Part shown: piece by piece, positions 18,843-27,963 of the stretch
How the letters are laid out: each line of letters begins with the position of its first letter
Numbering within the stretch: the first letter of the stretch is position 1
NCBI RefSeq assembly: GCF_022554085.1
Contig: NZ_JAKFYR010000006.1
Coordinates: 1 to 64,000 of the forward strand
Length of the DNA stretch: 64,000 bases
Origin: Rhodococcus sp. CH91
GTDB lineage: Bacteria; Actinomycetota; Actinomycetes; Mycobacteriales; Mycobacteriaceae
Direction: 5' to 3'
The notes under the pieces: model-generated
The model's database searches: none
What the model saw: the letters and a program-made list of their open reading frames with translations, nothing else
What the model was told of the DNA's origin: nothing
Position numbers and translations under genes: made by a program

Positions 18843-20033
18843 ATGACGAGCGGCAGACGGTCCGTGGAGGAACACGAACAGCACGTTGCGGCGTTGCTCC
18901 GGCCTCTGCACGAGAAGAACACCTCGCGCGTCCCCCTCGCCCACGCACTGCACCGCACCCTGGCGGAGAACATCGACGCGCCGATCGATCTGCCGCCCTT
19001 CCGGAACTCGCAGATGGACGGTTACGCGGTACGCGCGGACGATCTCTCGTCGACCCCCGCGATCCTGCCCGTCCAGGGCGTGCTGGCCGCGGGCGACGCG
19101 GTCGCAGCGCTCGCGCCGGGACACGCCTTGAAGATCATGACGGGAGCGCCGGTCCCCGACGGAGCGGACGCCGTGATCCCTGTCGAGGACACCCGTATCG
19201 ACGGAGCCGGGAGTGTCGTCCTCGAACGCCGGGTGACGCCCGGGACCTACGTGCGGGAGGCGGGAACCGACGTCCGCGCAGGTGAACCGCTGCTCCCTGC
19301 CGGAACGGTGCTCGCCGCACGGCATATCGCCGCCCTCGCCGCGGTGGGCCTCACCGCGGTCCCCGTCCGTCCGCGCCCGCGGGTCGCGATCATCTCGACC
19401 GGCAGTGAACTGGTGACGGCCGGCGGCGAGCTGGGCCCCGGACAGATCTTCAATTCCAACGGACCTGCTCTGGCCGCGAGCGCCTCTGCCAACGGCGCCG
19501 ACGTCGTGGACGTCGACCACTGCCACGACGATCCGGACGAGTTCGTCAAGATGCTCGACCACGCCGTGAAGGTCGCCGATCTGGTGCTCACCTCCGGTGG
19601 AGTGTCGAAGGGTGACTTCGAGGTCGTGAAGGACACGCTCGGACCGCGGGGCGGTGAGTTCGTGTCCGTCGCCATGCAGCCGGGCGGCCCTCAGGGCACC
19701 GCGGTGATCGACGGTGTGCCGATCCTGACCTTCCCCGGCAATCCGGTCAGCGCGCTCGTCTCGTTCGAGGTGTTCGCCCGACCGGCGCTGCGGGCTGCCG
19801 CCGGATATCCCCCGGCGCCTTCCCGGATCGTGCCGCTCACCGCCGATCTCACGTCGGTGGCGGATCGTCGGCAGTTCCTCCGTGGCCGGCTCGACGAGAA
19901 CGGCGTGACTCCCTTCCGCGGGCACGGCTCGCACCTCGTCGCCGGTCTCGCCACCGCCGACGTCCTTCTGGACATCCCCGCCGACATCACCTCCCTCGAA
20001 GCCGGAGACCTCGTGAAAGTACTGATTCTGTGA
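18843..20033 (+). CDS. moeA: Molybdopterin molybdotransferase MoeA
   Basis: 396-aa enzyme that inserts molybdate into adenylylated molybdopterin. Diagnostic blocks are LPPFRNSQMDGYAVRADD, TGAPVPDGADAVIPVEDT, STGSELV and TSGGVSKGDFEVVKD. Domain order and length match E. coli MoeA. The stop overlaps the next start (GTGA), so moeA, moaC-mogA and moaE form one coupled operon. Confidence 0.96.
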   Translation: MTSGRRSVEEHEQHVAALLRPLHEKNTSRVPLAHALHRTLAENIDAPIDLPPFRNSQMDGYAVRADDLSSTPAILPVQGVLAAGDAVAALAPGHALKIMTGAPVPDGADAVIPVEDTRIDGAGSVVLERRVTPGTYVREAGTDVRAGEPLLPAGTVLAARHIAALAAVGLTAVPVRPRPRVAIISTGSELVTAGGELGPGQIFNSNGPALAASASANGADVVDVDHCHDDPDEFVKMLDHAVKVADLVLTSGGVSKGDFEVVKDTLGPRGGEFVSVAMQPGGPQGTAVIDGVPILTFPGNPVSALVSFEVFARPALRAAAGYPPAPSRIVPLTADLTSVADRRQFLRGRLDENGVTPFRGHGSHLVAGLATADVLLDIPADITSLEAGDLVKVLIL

Positions 20034-21034
20034 GTGATCTCAGCCATCTCGACGACCAGGGACGCGCCCGTATGGTCGACGTGTCGTCGAAGACCGATAC
20101 CGCCCGGATCGCCGTTGCGGCAGGCGAACTCGTCACCACCCCCGAGGTGGTCGCGCTCGTCCGGGCGGACGGCATGCCGAAGGCCGACGTCCTGGCCACC
20201 GCCCGCATCGCGGGAATCGCAGCGGCGAAGCGGACGTGGGAACTGATCCCGCTGTGCCATCAGCTGGCGCTGTCGTCCGTGAAGGTGACCTTCGGTTTCA
20301 CCGACAACTCGATCACCATCGAGGCGTCGGCGAAGACCACGGGTCCCACCGGTGTCGAGATGGAAGCACTCACCGCCGTCGCCGTCGCCGGGCTGACGCT
20401 GCACGACATGGTCAAGGCCGTCGACCCGGCCGCAGTCCTCGACGGTGTCCGGCTCGTGTCCAAGGAAGGCGGCAAGCGAGGGCGGTGGACCCGCGACGAG
20501 GTGTCCGCGCCCGTGCAGGCCGAACAACCGGACGCCGCACCGGCAGCGACGTCTGCGACGGGGCGTTCCGCCACGGTGGTCGTCGCCTCGACCGGTGTCG
20601 CAGCAGGCACCCGCGAGGACCGCACCGGCCCGCTCATCCGGTCCTGGCTCGAGGACAGGGGATTCGAGGTCCGCGGCCCGGTCGTCTACGCGGATGCCGA
20701 CATCGCGGCCGGTCTCACCGACGCGGTCCGTCCGGCGCCCGCTCTCGTCGTCACGACGGGCGGGACCGGAGCGTCCCCGACCGACGCCACTCCCGAAGCC
20801 ACTCTCGCCCTGCTCGATCGCGAACTGCCCGGCATCGCGGACGCGATCCGGCTGCGAGGACTGGACGCCACTCCGCACGCCGTGCTCTCCCGCGGGGTCG
20901 CCGGACTCGTCGGGCGCACGGTCGTGGTGAACCTTCCCGGCTCTCCCGGCGGCGTGAAGGACGGTCTCGCCGCCCTCGACCCGATCCTCGATCATCTGCT
21001 GGCCCAAGTCGCAGGAGGCGGCGCCCATGAGTGA
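20030..21034 (+). CDS. Bifunctional MoaC-MogA fusion (cyclic pyranopterin phosphate synthase / molybdopterin adenylyltransferase)
   Basis: 334-aa fusion. Residues about 1-155 are MoaC (MVDVSSK, LIPLCHQLALSSV, TGVEMEALTAV, KAVDP), which completes precursor Z. After an Ala/Pro/Thr-rich linker at about 160-180 comes a MogA/MoaB domain (VVVASTGVAAG, TTGGTGASPTDATPEA, NLPGSPGGVKDGL), which adenylylates molybdopterin for MoeA. Such fusions are known in actinobacteria. Starting with GTG, it overlaps moeA by four bases and moaE by eight. Confidence 0.94.
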   Translation: MSDLSHLDDQGRARMVDVSSKTDTARIAVAAGELVTTPEVVALVRADGMPKADVLATARIAGIAAAKRTWELIPLCHQLALSSVKVTFGFTDNSITIEASAKTTGPTGVEMEALTAVAVAGLTLHDMVKAVDPAAVLDGVRLVSKEGGKRGRWTRDEVSAPVQAEQPDAAPAATSATGRSATVVVASTGVAAGTREDRTGPLIRSWLEDRGFEVRGPVVYADADIAAGLTDAVRPAPALVVTTGGTGASPTDATPEATLALLDRELPGIADAIRLRGLDATPHAVLSRGVAGLVGRTVVVNLPGSPGGVKDGLAALDPILDHLLAQVAGGGAHE

Positions 21035-21440
21035 ACTGCTGGCCCGGATCTCCTCGGAGCCGCTGGATCCCGCCGTGGTGGACGCCGCGGTGGCCGGTGC
21101 CGAGCACGGAGCGGTCGTGGTCTTCACCGGTGTGGTCCGCAATCACGACGGCGGCCGGTCCGTGAGCGCACTGCAGTATCAGGCGCATCCCGACGCCGAA
21201 GCGTTCCTGCGGCGGTGCTGCGAGGACGTCGCCGCGACATCGGGACTGCCGGTCGCGGCCGTGCACCGAGTGGGCGATCTCACCATCGGCGACCTCGCGC
21301 TGGTCGCGGCCGTCGCCGCTCCGCACCGCGCCGAAGCGTTCACCACGTGCGCCGAACTGGTGGAACGCATCAAATCCGAGGTGCCCATCTGGAAACGCCA
21401 GCACTTCCCCACCGGCGTCTCCGAATGGGTGGGTCTGTAG
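21027..21440 (+). CDS. moaE: Molybdopterin synthase catalytic subunit MoaE
   Basis: 137-aa large subunit of molybdopterin synthase, which transfers two sulfurs from MoaD thiocarboxylate to precursor Z. The FTGVVRNHDGG block near the N-terminus and the catalytic lysine region IKSEVPIWKRQ are present. It overlaps the end of the MoaC-MogA gene by eight bases, placing it last in the moeA operon, while its partner moaD lies in the opposite-strand moaA-moaD unit. Confidence 0.95.
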   Translation: MSELLARISSEPLDPAVVDAAVAGAEHGAVVVFTGVVRNHDGGRSVSALQYQAHPDAEAFLRRCCEDVAATSGLPVAAVHRVGDLTIGDLALVAAVAAPHRAEAFTTCAELVERIKSEVPIWKRQHFPTGVSEWVGL

Positions 21441-21647
21441 CTGGAACGACGGGAGTCACGCGGCGGTGCGGTAGGGTGACATGGTTCGGGTGTCACGACG
21501 ACACCCACCGTCGTGGGATACCGGCGGCCCGGGATCGTGCCCGGCCCGCATGCACAGATGCACCGGCCTTCCTTGCGGCGATCGCACAGCACCACGGGCT
21601 CCGCCCGTCGAGTGCACACACGCCGCATCGAAAGGCAGCGCTGTCCT

Positions 21648-23078
21648 ATGACCACATCTTTCTTCGAACTCGGAGTTCCCCGCCCGCTCGTCGCCACTCT
21701 GAACGACGCCGGGATCACCAGCCCCTTCCCCATCCAGGTGGACACGCTCCCCGACACCCTCGCCGGTCGCGACGTGCTCGGCCGCGGACGCACCGGTAGC
21801 GGTAAGACCCTGGCCTTCTCGATCCCGCTCGCCGCCCGCCTCGGCGGCCGGAGCACCCGGGCAGCCGGGCGCCCGCGTGGCCTGATCCTGGCCCCGACTC
21901 GCGAATTGGCCACCCAGATCGCCGCGGTCGTCGAACCGCTCGCGCATTCCACCGGACTGAAGGTCACCACGATCTTCGGCGGTGTGTCGCAGAAGCGGCA
22001 GGTCGAGGCGCTGCGTCGCGGTGTCGACATCGTCATCGCGTGCCCGGGCCGCCTCGAGGACCTGATGCGGCAGAAGTTCGTCACCCTCGACGACGTCGAG
22101 GTCACCGTGCTCGACGAGGCCGATCACATGGCCGACCTCGGATTCCTGCCCGGCGTCACCCGGATCCTGGCCGCGACCCCGAAGGACGGTCAGCGCCTGC
22201 TGTTCTCGGCCACCCTGGACAACGGCGTCGACAAGCTCGTCAAGCGCTTCCTGAAGAATCCGATCCTGCACTCGGTCGACGAGGCCCACTCCCCCGTCGC
22301 CGCGATGACCCATCACGTCTTCGACGTCGCGGGCGTCGACGCCAAGAAGGATCTCGTCCGCACCCTCGCTTCGGGCACCGGACGCCGAATCCTGTTCATG
22401 CGCACCAAGCATCAGGCCCGCAAGCTCGCGAAGCAGCTCACCGACTCCGGGATTCCCGCGGTGGATCTGCACGGCAACCTCTCGCAGAACGCACGCGACC
22501 GCAATCTCGCCGCGTTCTCGTCGGGCGAGGCCCGGGTGCTCGTGGCGACGGACGTCGCGGCGCGCGGTGTGCACGTCGACGACGTGGAGCTCGTCGTGCA
22601 CGTGGATCCGCCCGCCGAGCACAAGGCATATCTGCACCGGTCCGGTCGTACCGCCCGCGCCGGGAGCGCCGGCGACGTCGTCACCGTCGTTCTGCCCGAC
22701 CAGCGCAAGGATCTCGCGGTCATCATGCGCAAGGCTGCGATCGACGTCACCCCCGTGAAGGTGACGGCGGATTCGGAGCACGTGCTGAAGCTCGTCGGCG
22801 AGATCGCCCCGCACGTCGCGCCGGCTCCGAAGCAGGCTGCCGCGCCTTCGCGGCCGCAGCGCAACGGCAGCGGTCGACGGTCGTCGGCTCCGCGCCAGGG
22901 TTCCGCCCAGCGTTCCGGTTCGGGACAGCGTTCCTCGGGGGGACAGCATTCGTCCGGCGGGCAGCGCTCTTCGGGTGGCCAGCGTTCCTCCGGTGGACAG
23001 CGTTCATCGGGTCAGGGCGCAGCAGCCACGACCGGCGGTCGCCGGCGTCCCCAGCGCCGCACCTCCGCGTCCCACTGA
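21648..23078 (+). CDS. DEAD-box RNA helicase with Ser/Gly/Gln repeat tail
   Basis: 476-aa RhlE-type helicase. Motif I GRGRTGSGKT (45-54), PTRELATQI, LDEADHMADLGF, SATLD and HRSGRTARAG are intact. After about residue 390 the chain becomes a low-complexity basic tail with at least five RSSGGQ-like repeats (18-bp DNA units at about 22926-23012), typical of RNA-contacting tails. ATG 21648 follows GAAAGG; an upstream in-frame extension has no support. About 200 bases of leader separate it from moaE, as often seen for regulated helicases. Confidence 0.92.
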   Translation: MTTSFFELGVPRPLVATLNDAGITSPFPIQVDTLPDTLAGRDVLGRGRTGSGKTLAFSIPLAARLGGRSTRAAGRPRGLILAPTRELATQIAAVVEPLAHSTGLKVTTIFGGVSQKRQVEALRRGVDIVIACPGRLEDLMRQKFVTLDDVEVTVLDEADHMADLGFLPGVTRILAATPKDGQRLLFSATLDNGVDKLVKRFLKNPILHSVDEAHSPVAAMTHHVFDVAGVDAKKDLVRTLASGTGRRILFMRTKHQARKLAKQLTDSGIPAVDLHGNLSQNARDRNLAAFSSGEARVLVATDVAARGVHVDDVELVVHVDPPAEHKAYLHRSGRTARAGSAGDVVTVVLPDQRKDLAVIMRKAAIDVTPVKVTADSEHVLKLVGEIAPHVAPAPKQAAAPSRPQRNGSGRRSSAPRQGSAQRSGSGQRSSGGQHSSGGQRSSGGQRSSGGQRSSGQGAAATTGGRRRPQRRTSASH

Positions 23079-23085
23079 GGTCGGT

Positions 23086-24108
23086 TCAGCGTGGCGTGAA
23101 CCGGTGGATCGCGTACATCGCGTCCGCGGACACCGGTTCGGCCGGCACGCATGCGCGTAGCCGCTCCCGCACATCCTCGGTGTCGAGATCGGCGCCGATG
23201 ACCACCAGTTGCGTACCGTCGGGGATGTCGTCACCGCGACCGGCCGGATCGAACCGGATGTAGTCGCCCACGGTGTGCAGGAGATAACTGCCGCTGTTCA
23301 ATCCGGCGGCGACACGCACGTACCCCTTGATCCGGAACACCCCCGCAGGCTGGTTCTCGAGAAAATCGACCAGCAGGCGGGGGTGCAGTGCGTTCGCGGA
23401 CTCGAACGTGATCGCGTCGTAGCCGTCGTGCAGGTGGGCGTGATGGTCGTCGTCCTGCTCGTAGAGCAGCCGGTCGAGCGTCAACTGCTCGCCGGGCTGC
23501 GGATCCGGGCGGTCCGGAATGTCGAACAGCAACGCCGGGTCGATACGGCCGTGTTCGGTCGAGACCACCGCGGCGCGCGAGTTCATGCGGCACAGCCGGG
23601 TGAGCAACTCGTCGTGGGCGTCACCGTCGATGCGGTCGATCTTGTTGAGCAGCAACAGATCTGCCAGAGCGACGTGCTGCTCGAGTTCGGGATGTTGCGC
23701 CGCGGCCGCCTCGAACTCCACCGCGTCCACGACCAGCACGAGACCGCCGTAGGTGACGAACTCGTTCTCCGAACCGGCGACGAGCCGGATCATGTTACGG
23801 GGTTCGGCGAGTCCGCTCGCTTCGACGACGATCACGTCGAGATCGGACGAGCGATGCGCGAGCTTGTCGAGCATCGCATCCATGTCGCTGACATCGACTG
23901 CACAGCAAAGGCATCCGTTGCTGAGCGAGACCATCGAGTCGACCTGCCCGGCGACCATCATCGAATCGATGTTGACCGAACCGAAATCGTTGACGATCAC
24001 TCCGATACGCGCACCGCGGGTGTTGCGCAGGAGGTGATTGAGCAGCGTCGTCTTCCCCGACCCGAGAAAGCCGGCCACCACGATCACCGGAATCTGCTTC
24101 TTCGCCAT
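23086..24108 (-). CDS. CobW/COG0523-family metallochaperone GTPase
   Basis: 340-aa G3E GTPase. The Walker A loop GFLGSGKTTLL (13-23), the metal motif Cys66-Leu-Cys-Cys69 in GCLCCAV, and NKID are present. A histidine-rich stretch (DDDHHAHLHDG) suggests zinc or another divalent metal. Members deliver metals to client enzymes. ATG 24108 gives the normal N-terminus; a long upstream extension in frame is noise. It lies downstream of the mscR/MBL pair, both predicted metal-dependent, but a hairpin separates them. Confidence 0.9.
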   Translation of the reverse strand: MAKKQIPVIVVAGFLGSGKTTLLNHLLRNTRGARIGVIVNDFGSVNIDSMMVAGQVDSMVSLSNGCLCCAVDVSDMDAMLDKLAHRSSDLDVIVVEASGLAEPRNMIRLVAGSENEFVTYGGLVLVVDAVEFEAAAAQHPELEQHVALADLLLLNKIDRIDGDAHDELLTRLCRMNSRAAVVSTEHGRIDPALLFDIPDRPDPQPGEQLTLDRLLYEQDDDHHAHLHDGYDAITFESANALHPRLLVDFLENQPAGVFRIKGYVRVAAGLNSGSYLLHTVGDYIRFDPAGRGDDIPDGTQLVVIGADLDTEDVRERLRACVPAEPVSADAMYAIHRFTPR

Positions 24109-24122
24109 GAGGTGAGGGTAAC

Positions 24123-24171
24123 GGTGCCGTGGTGCGTGGTCCGGTAGCCGATGCCACCGGACCACGGCACC
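24123..24171 (-). terminator. Bulged hairpin between the MBL gene and the CobW gene
   Basis: Two 8-bp stem segments (GGTGCCGT with ACGGCACC, and GGTCCGGT with ACCGGACC) stack around a 7-base one-sided bulge, GGTGCGT. It lies just after the MBL stop on that strand and may end or attenuate transcription before the CobW gene. Confidence 0.55.
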
Positions 24172-24178
24172 GCTGGTG

Positions 24179-24814
24179 TCAGCTTCCCCGTCGGATCCAT
24201 TCCTCGAGATGCGGCGACTCGGTGCCGATCGTCGTGCCGTCGCCGTGGCCGGTGTGCACCTTCGTCTCGGCGGGCAAGGCGAACAGCTTGTCGCGGATCG
24301 AGCCGATGATCGTCGGGAAGTCCGAGAACGAACGTCCCGTGGCTCCCGGTCCACCGGAGAACAGGGTGTCGCCGGTGAAGAGCTCACCCGCCTCGGGCAG
24401 ATACAGACAGGTCGAGCCGGGCGAGTGCCCCGGAGTCGCGATCGCCCGGATGTCGGTGCCTGCGACCCTGATCCGTTCTCCGTCCTCGAGCGTGCCGTGG
24501 GCGACGCCGGGGTGGGTCATCTCCCACAGCATGTCGTCGGCCGGGTTGAGCAGGATCGGAGCGTCGAGCTTCTCGGACAGCTCCGGAGCGACGGTGATGT
24601 GGTCGTTGTGTGCGTGGGTGCACACGATCGCCACGACCTTCCTCCCCGCCACGGCGTCGATGATCGGCTGGGCTGTGTGCGCCGCGTCGATCACCACGAC
24701 CTCGGAGTCGTCGCCGACGAGCCAGATGTTGTTGTCGACCTCCCATTCGCCTCCGTCGAGCGCGAAAGTGCCCGAGGTCACGACGCGGTCGACGCGGATC
24801 GGCGAGGTGCTCAC
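24179..24814 (-). CDS. MBL-fold hydrolase partnered with MscR
   Basis: 211-aa metallo-beta-lactamase-fold protein with the metal motif THAHNDH, further ligands in TPGHSPGST and GDTLFSGG, and a C-terminal HTGHGDGT. It starts with GTG overlapping the mscR stop (GTGA). The same mscR-MBL order occurs in mycobacteria (Rv2259-Rv2260, recalled). By position it likely hydrolyses the mycothiol ester made by MscR, releasing formate or a related acid; that reaction is inference. Confidence 0.88.
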   Translation of the reverse strand: MSTSPIRVDRVVTSGTFALDGGEWEVDNNIWLVGDDSEVVVIDAAHTAQPIIDAVAGRKVVAIVCTHAHNDHITVAPELSEKLDAPILLNPADDMLWEMTHPGVAHGTLEDGERIRVAGTDIRAIATPGHSPGSTCLYLPEAGELFTGDTLFSGGPGATGRSFSDFPTIIGSIRDKLFALPAETKVHTGHGDGTTIGTESPHLEEWIRRGS

Positions 24815-25896
24815 AGGACCACCACCGAACGCAGCACCTCACCGCGGTGCATCGTCTCGAAGGCCTTCTCGACGTCCTCGATGCCGATGCGCTCGGTGAC
24901 GAACTTCTCGAGCGGCAGACGGCCCTGCTGGTAGAGGTCGACATAGGTCGGGAAGTCGCGCTCGGGCAGGCAGTCGCCGTACCAGGAGCTCTTGAGCGAG
25001 CCTCCGTGCGAGAAGAAGTCGATGAGCGGCATCTCGAGGGTCATGTCCGGCGTGGGCACACCGACGAGGACGACCGTGCCGGCGAGATCGCGCGCGTAGA
25101 AGGCTTGCTTGTAGGTTTCCGGACGGCCCACCGCCTCGATGACGACGTCGGCGCCGAAACCGTTCGTCAGTTCCTTGATCGCTTCGACGGCGTCGACGGA
25201 GGTCGAGTTGACGGTGTGGGTCGCGCCCAGGTCGGTGGCCCACTCGAGCTTCTTGTCGTCGCGGTCGACGGCGATGATCGTGCCGGCACCCGCCAGGCGC
25301 GCACCCATGATCGCGGCATCACCGACACCGCCGCAGCCGATGACCGCGACGGACTGTCCGCGGGTCACCCCACCGGTGTTGACCGCCGCGCCCAGACCGG
25401 CCATGACGCCGCAGCCGAGCAGGCCCACGACGGCCGGATCGGCACTCGGGTCGACCTTGGTGCACTGACCCGCGTGCACGAGGGTCTTGTCGGCGAACGC
25501 TCCGATACCCAGCGCGGGGGTGAGCTCGGTGCCGTCCTCGAGCGTCATCTTCTGCGTGGCGTTGAAGGTGTCGAAGCAGTACTGCGGCTGGCCCCGCTTG
25601 CACGCGCGACACTGTCCGCACACCGCGCGCCAGTTGAGCACGACGAAGTCACCGACGGCGACCGAGTCGACGCCTTCGCCGACGGACTCGACGACACCGG
25701 CGGCCTCGTGACCGAGGAGGAACGGGAACTCGTCGTTGATGCCACCTTCGCGGTAGTGCAGGTCGGTGTGACACACACCGCAGGCTGCGATCGCGACGAC
25801 GACCTCACCCGGTCCGGGATCGGGGATCACGATCGGGACCACCTCGACGGGTGCTCCCTTCGAGCGAGCGACGACTCCGCGGACTGTTTGCGACAT
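24811..25896 (-). CDS. mscR: S-(hydroxymethyl)mycothiol dehydrogenase / S-nitrosomycothiol reductase
   Basis: 361-aa zinc-dependent class III-type alcohol dehydrogenase. Catalytic zinc residues are in [11 protein letters not shown] and [12 protein letters not shown], structural zinc cysteines in [15 protein letters not shown], and the NAD fold in [15 protein letters not shown]. It oxidises the mycothiol-formaldehyde adduct and can reduce S-nitrosomycothiol. ATG 25896 follows GGAGA at 5-base spacing; a second in-frame ATG ten codons upstream lies within a direct-repeat array. Confidence 0.93.
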   Translation of the reverse strand: MSQTVRGVVARSKGAPVEVVPIVIPDPGPGEVVVAIAACGVCHTDLHYREGGINDEFPFLLGHEAAGVVESVGEGVDSVAVGDFVVLNWRAVCGQCRACKRGQPQYCFDTFNATQKMTLEDGTELTPALGIGAFADKTLVHAGQCTKVDPSADPAVVGLLGCGVMAGLGAAVNTGGVTRGQSVAVIGCGGVGDAAIMGARLAGAGTIIAVDRDDKKLEWATDLGATHTVNSTSVDAVEAIKELTNGFGADVVIEAVGRPETYKQAFYARDLAGTVVLVGVPTPDMTLEMPLIDFFSHGGSLKSSWYGDCLPERDFPTYVDLYQQGRLPLEKFVTERIGIEDVEKAFETMHRGEVLRSVVVL

Positions 25897-25910
25897 GGTG
25901 TCTCCATTCG

Positions 25911-25967
25911 TGATGCGACCGGCCATCGGTGATGCGACCGGCCATGCGTGATACGACCGGCACTGTG
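25911..25967. repeat. Three 19-bp tandem repeats upstream of mscR
   Basis: Units TGATGCGACCGGCCATCGG (25911-25929), TGATGCGACCGGCCATGCG (25930-25948) and the more diverged TGATACGACCGGCACTGTG (25949-25967) are head-to-tail. They begin 15 bases upstream of the mscR ATG. The period is not a multiple of three, so they are not a coding repeat. Confidence 0.85.
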
Positions 25968-26179
25968 CGGTAGTTCCGACCCTAGCCACTGTTCCGGCAC
26001 TCTGCTCCTGCTCGAACGGCGGGGACGACCCCGTCGAACGGCCAGGCCCGGCCGGTAACGCTGGGCCGTGCGGATCGGTTGCGATGTAACACTCCGGCCG
26101 CGTCCTACGACGATTGTTACGACCCGCCGCACTTCGGCGGGCAGCAATTCCACGGTGAGAAACGGATTGGTCGATACCC

Positions 26180-27946
26180 ATGGCACTTCGAGAATCGCTG
26201 TCGCGTCGGAAGATCCTTGCCGGCATACTCGCCCCCACCGCGCTGGGCGTCGCGGCAGCCGCCGCGATCGTGCTGCCCCAGCAGAACGCGCCCACCGTGG
26301 CCGATCCGTATCTCGCAGGCCTCGCGACGACGACCGAATGTCACGACATGGTGAGTCTGGGCATCGGCGGTCGCGGCGACATCCCTCGCGATCAGGCGAA
26401 GATGCTCGTCGACGAGAACGGCAACAAGCTGCCCGCCGCCCAGCAGGGCGCCTACCGCAGCCACTGGGTCGAGCCCGTGATCAGCGCGCCGCTGGCCGAT
26501 CACGAGAAGGACGAGGGATACGCGGCGATCTACATCGAGTACCCCGCCGACCTCGCCAGCTACGAGAACGCCGTGAACACCGGTGCCGAGAACACCATCG
26601 AGGTGATGAAGGCCATCCGGCGGTCCTGCCCGAACACCCAGTTCGCCATCGTCGGCTTCAGTGAGGGCGCCGACGTCGCTCGCCGGGCAGCGATGCAGAT
26701 CGGCAATCAGCAGCAGGCTGCGGACGGTTCGTGGGCCATCGTCGACCCCGGCGCGGTCAGCGGGGTCGTCATCCTCTCCGATGCCGGCCGCGCGGAGGGC
26801 GAGGGCTTCTTCCCGGGCGCCGAGGGTGACAATCCGAACGGCTACGACCGTCCGTACCAGCCGGGCAGCGGTGCTACTCCCGGCCGCGGAGTGCTTCCCG
26901 ACACCGCCGGCGGATTCGGCCACCTCGACGGCAAGATCGCGTCGTTCTGCTCCGAAGGCGACTTCACCTGCTCGGCCCCCGACAACATCGCGCTGATCGA
27001 ACTCCTCGCGAACGTCGGCCGGCAGGTCAACGGCGACGCGCTCGAGCGCGAAGGCCTCACCGAGGCCACCGGCGCCGACCTCGCCCAGGTCATCGGCAGG
27101 ATCGCACTGCTCGCCCTCGCCGACATCTCGGCGGACGAGGACTGGATGCGTTCGGACGAGACCTTCCTCGAGGTTCTCATCAAGGTCTCCGATCCGAGTT
27201 ACGATCCCGCAGCACCGCGCCCGACCACGCCGGTGGCCTCCGACGAGGATTCCACCGGCGACGCCGAAGCACCGATCCCGGCAGACCGGCTCGCGAACCT
27301 CGCATACCTGCCCGAGAAGATCGTCAAGGAGCTCGTCGGGTTCATCCGGACCAACCAGAACACCCTCGCGGTGGTGCTCGCCGATCCCTACGACCAGACG
27401 TTCGGCTACGACCGTGAGACGGACGACCACTACGGTCACCACTTCGACTACTGGGACGACGACATCGACGGCAAGGGCACGACCACCGTCGAGTACGCGG
27501 CCGCATGGCTCGAACACCTCGCCCGGCAGGCCAAGGAAGGCAACGAGGTCGATCCCGCGAAGGTCGACAAGGCCGCGGTGCTCATGATCGCCGAGGAGAC
27601 GGCTGCGGCCGAGACCACCCCGGTATCCACCACACCGGCGCCCTCGCCGGCCCCGAGCACTCCGGAAGGCGCGCCGGCCGAGGGCAGCACAGTGCCCGCG
27701 CCCGTCGACGGTCTCCCGGCCCCCGCCGCGGGAGATCCCGCCGTGCCGCCGGCCGTCCCGGGCGCTCCCGAGGCAGGTGCACCGGCACCGGTGACCCCCA
27801 CGACTCCCGCCCCCGTCCCGGCCGAGACCACGACGCCTGCAACGGCAGAGCCCACCCCGGGAGCCGAGGACACCACCACGCCCGATAGCACCACCCCCAC
27901 GGTCACCGTCCCGACGACCACCACGCCGGCTCCCCCGGCTGCCTGA
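26180..27946 (+). CDS. Secreted cutinase-like esterase with Pro/Thr/Ala-rich tail
   Basis: 588-aa predicted secreted alpha/beta-hydrolase. A hydrophobic signal region at 12-32 is followed by a cutinase-like domain with the nucleophile in GFSEGAD (Ser161) and paired cysteines (Cys54, Cys150). An additional domain of unknown function covers about 280-470. From about 470 the sequence is almost only Pro, Thr, Ala, Glu and Gly, a likely wall-spanning or glycosylated segment. Related mycobacterial cutinases hydrolyse lipids; the substrate here is unknown. A 7-bp hairpin lies at 26123-26141 in the leader. Confidence 0.8.
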   Translation: MALRESLSRRKILAGILAPTALGVAAAAAIVLPQQNAPTVADPYLAGLATTTECHDMVSLGIGGRGDIPRDQAKMLVDENGNKLPAAQQGAYRSHWVEPVISAPLADHEKDEGYAAIYIEYPADLASYENAVNTGAENTIEVMKAIRRSCPNTQFAIVGFSEGADVARRAAMQIGNQQQAADGSWAIVDPGAVSGVVILSDAGRAEGEGFFPGAEGDNPNGYDRPYQPGSGATPGRGVLPDTAGGFGHLDGKIASFCSEGDFTCSAPDNIALIELLANVGRQVNGDALEREGLTEATGADLAQVIGRIALLALADISADEDWMRSDETFLEVLIKVSDPSYDPAAPRPTTPVASDEDSTGDAEAPIPADRLANLAYLPEKIVKELVGFIRTNQNTLAVVLADPYDQTFGYDRETDDHYGHHFDYWDDDIDGKGTTTVEYAAAWLEHLARQAKEGNEVDPAKVDKAAVLMIAEETAAAETTPVSTTPAPSPAPSTPEGAPAEGSTVPAPVDGLPAPAAGDPAVPPAVPGAPEAGAPAPVTPTTPAPVPAETTTPATAEPTPGAEDTTTPDSTTPTVTVPTTTTPAPPAA

Positions 27947-27963
27947 CAATCGAGAACTCGGCG

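Noticed and set aside
25911-25967. Coding extension of MscR through the repeats
   Set aside because: A longer start is in frame, but 19-bp repeats would encode non-repeating residues and the ATG at 25896 has the proper GGAGA ribosome site.
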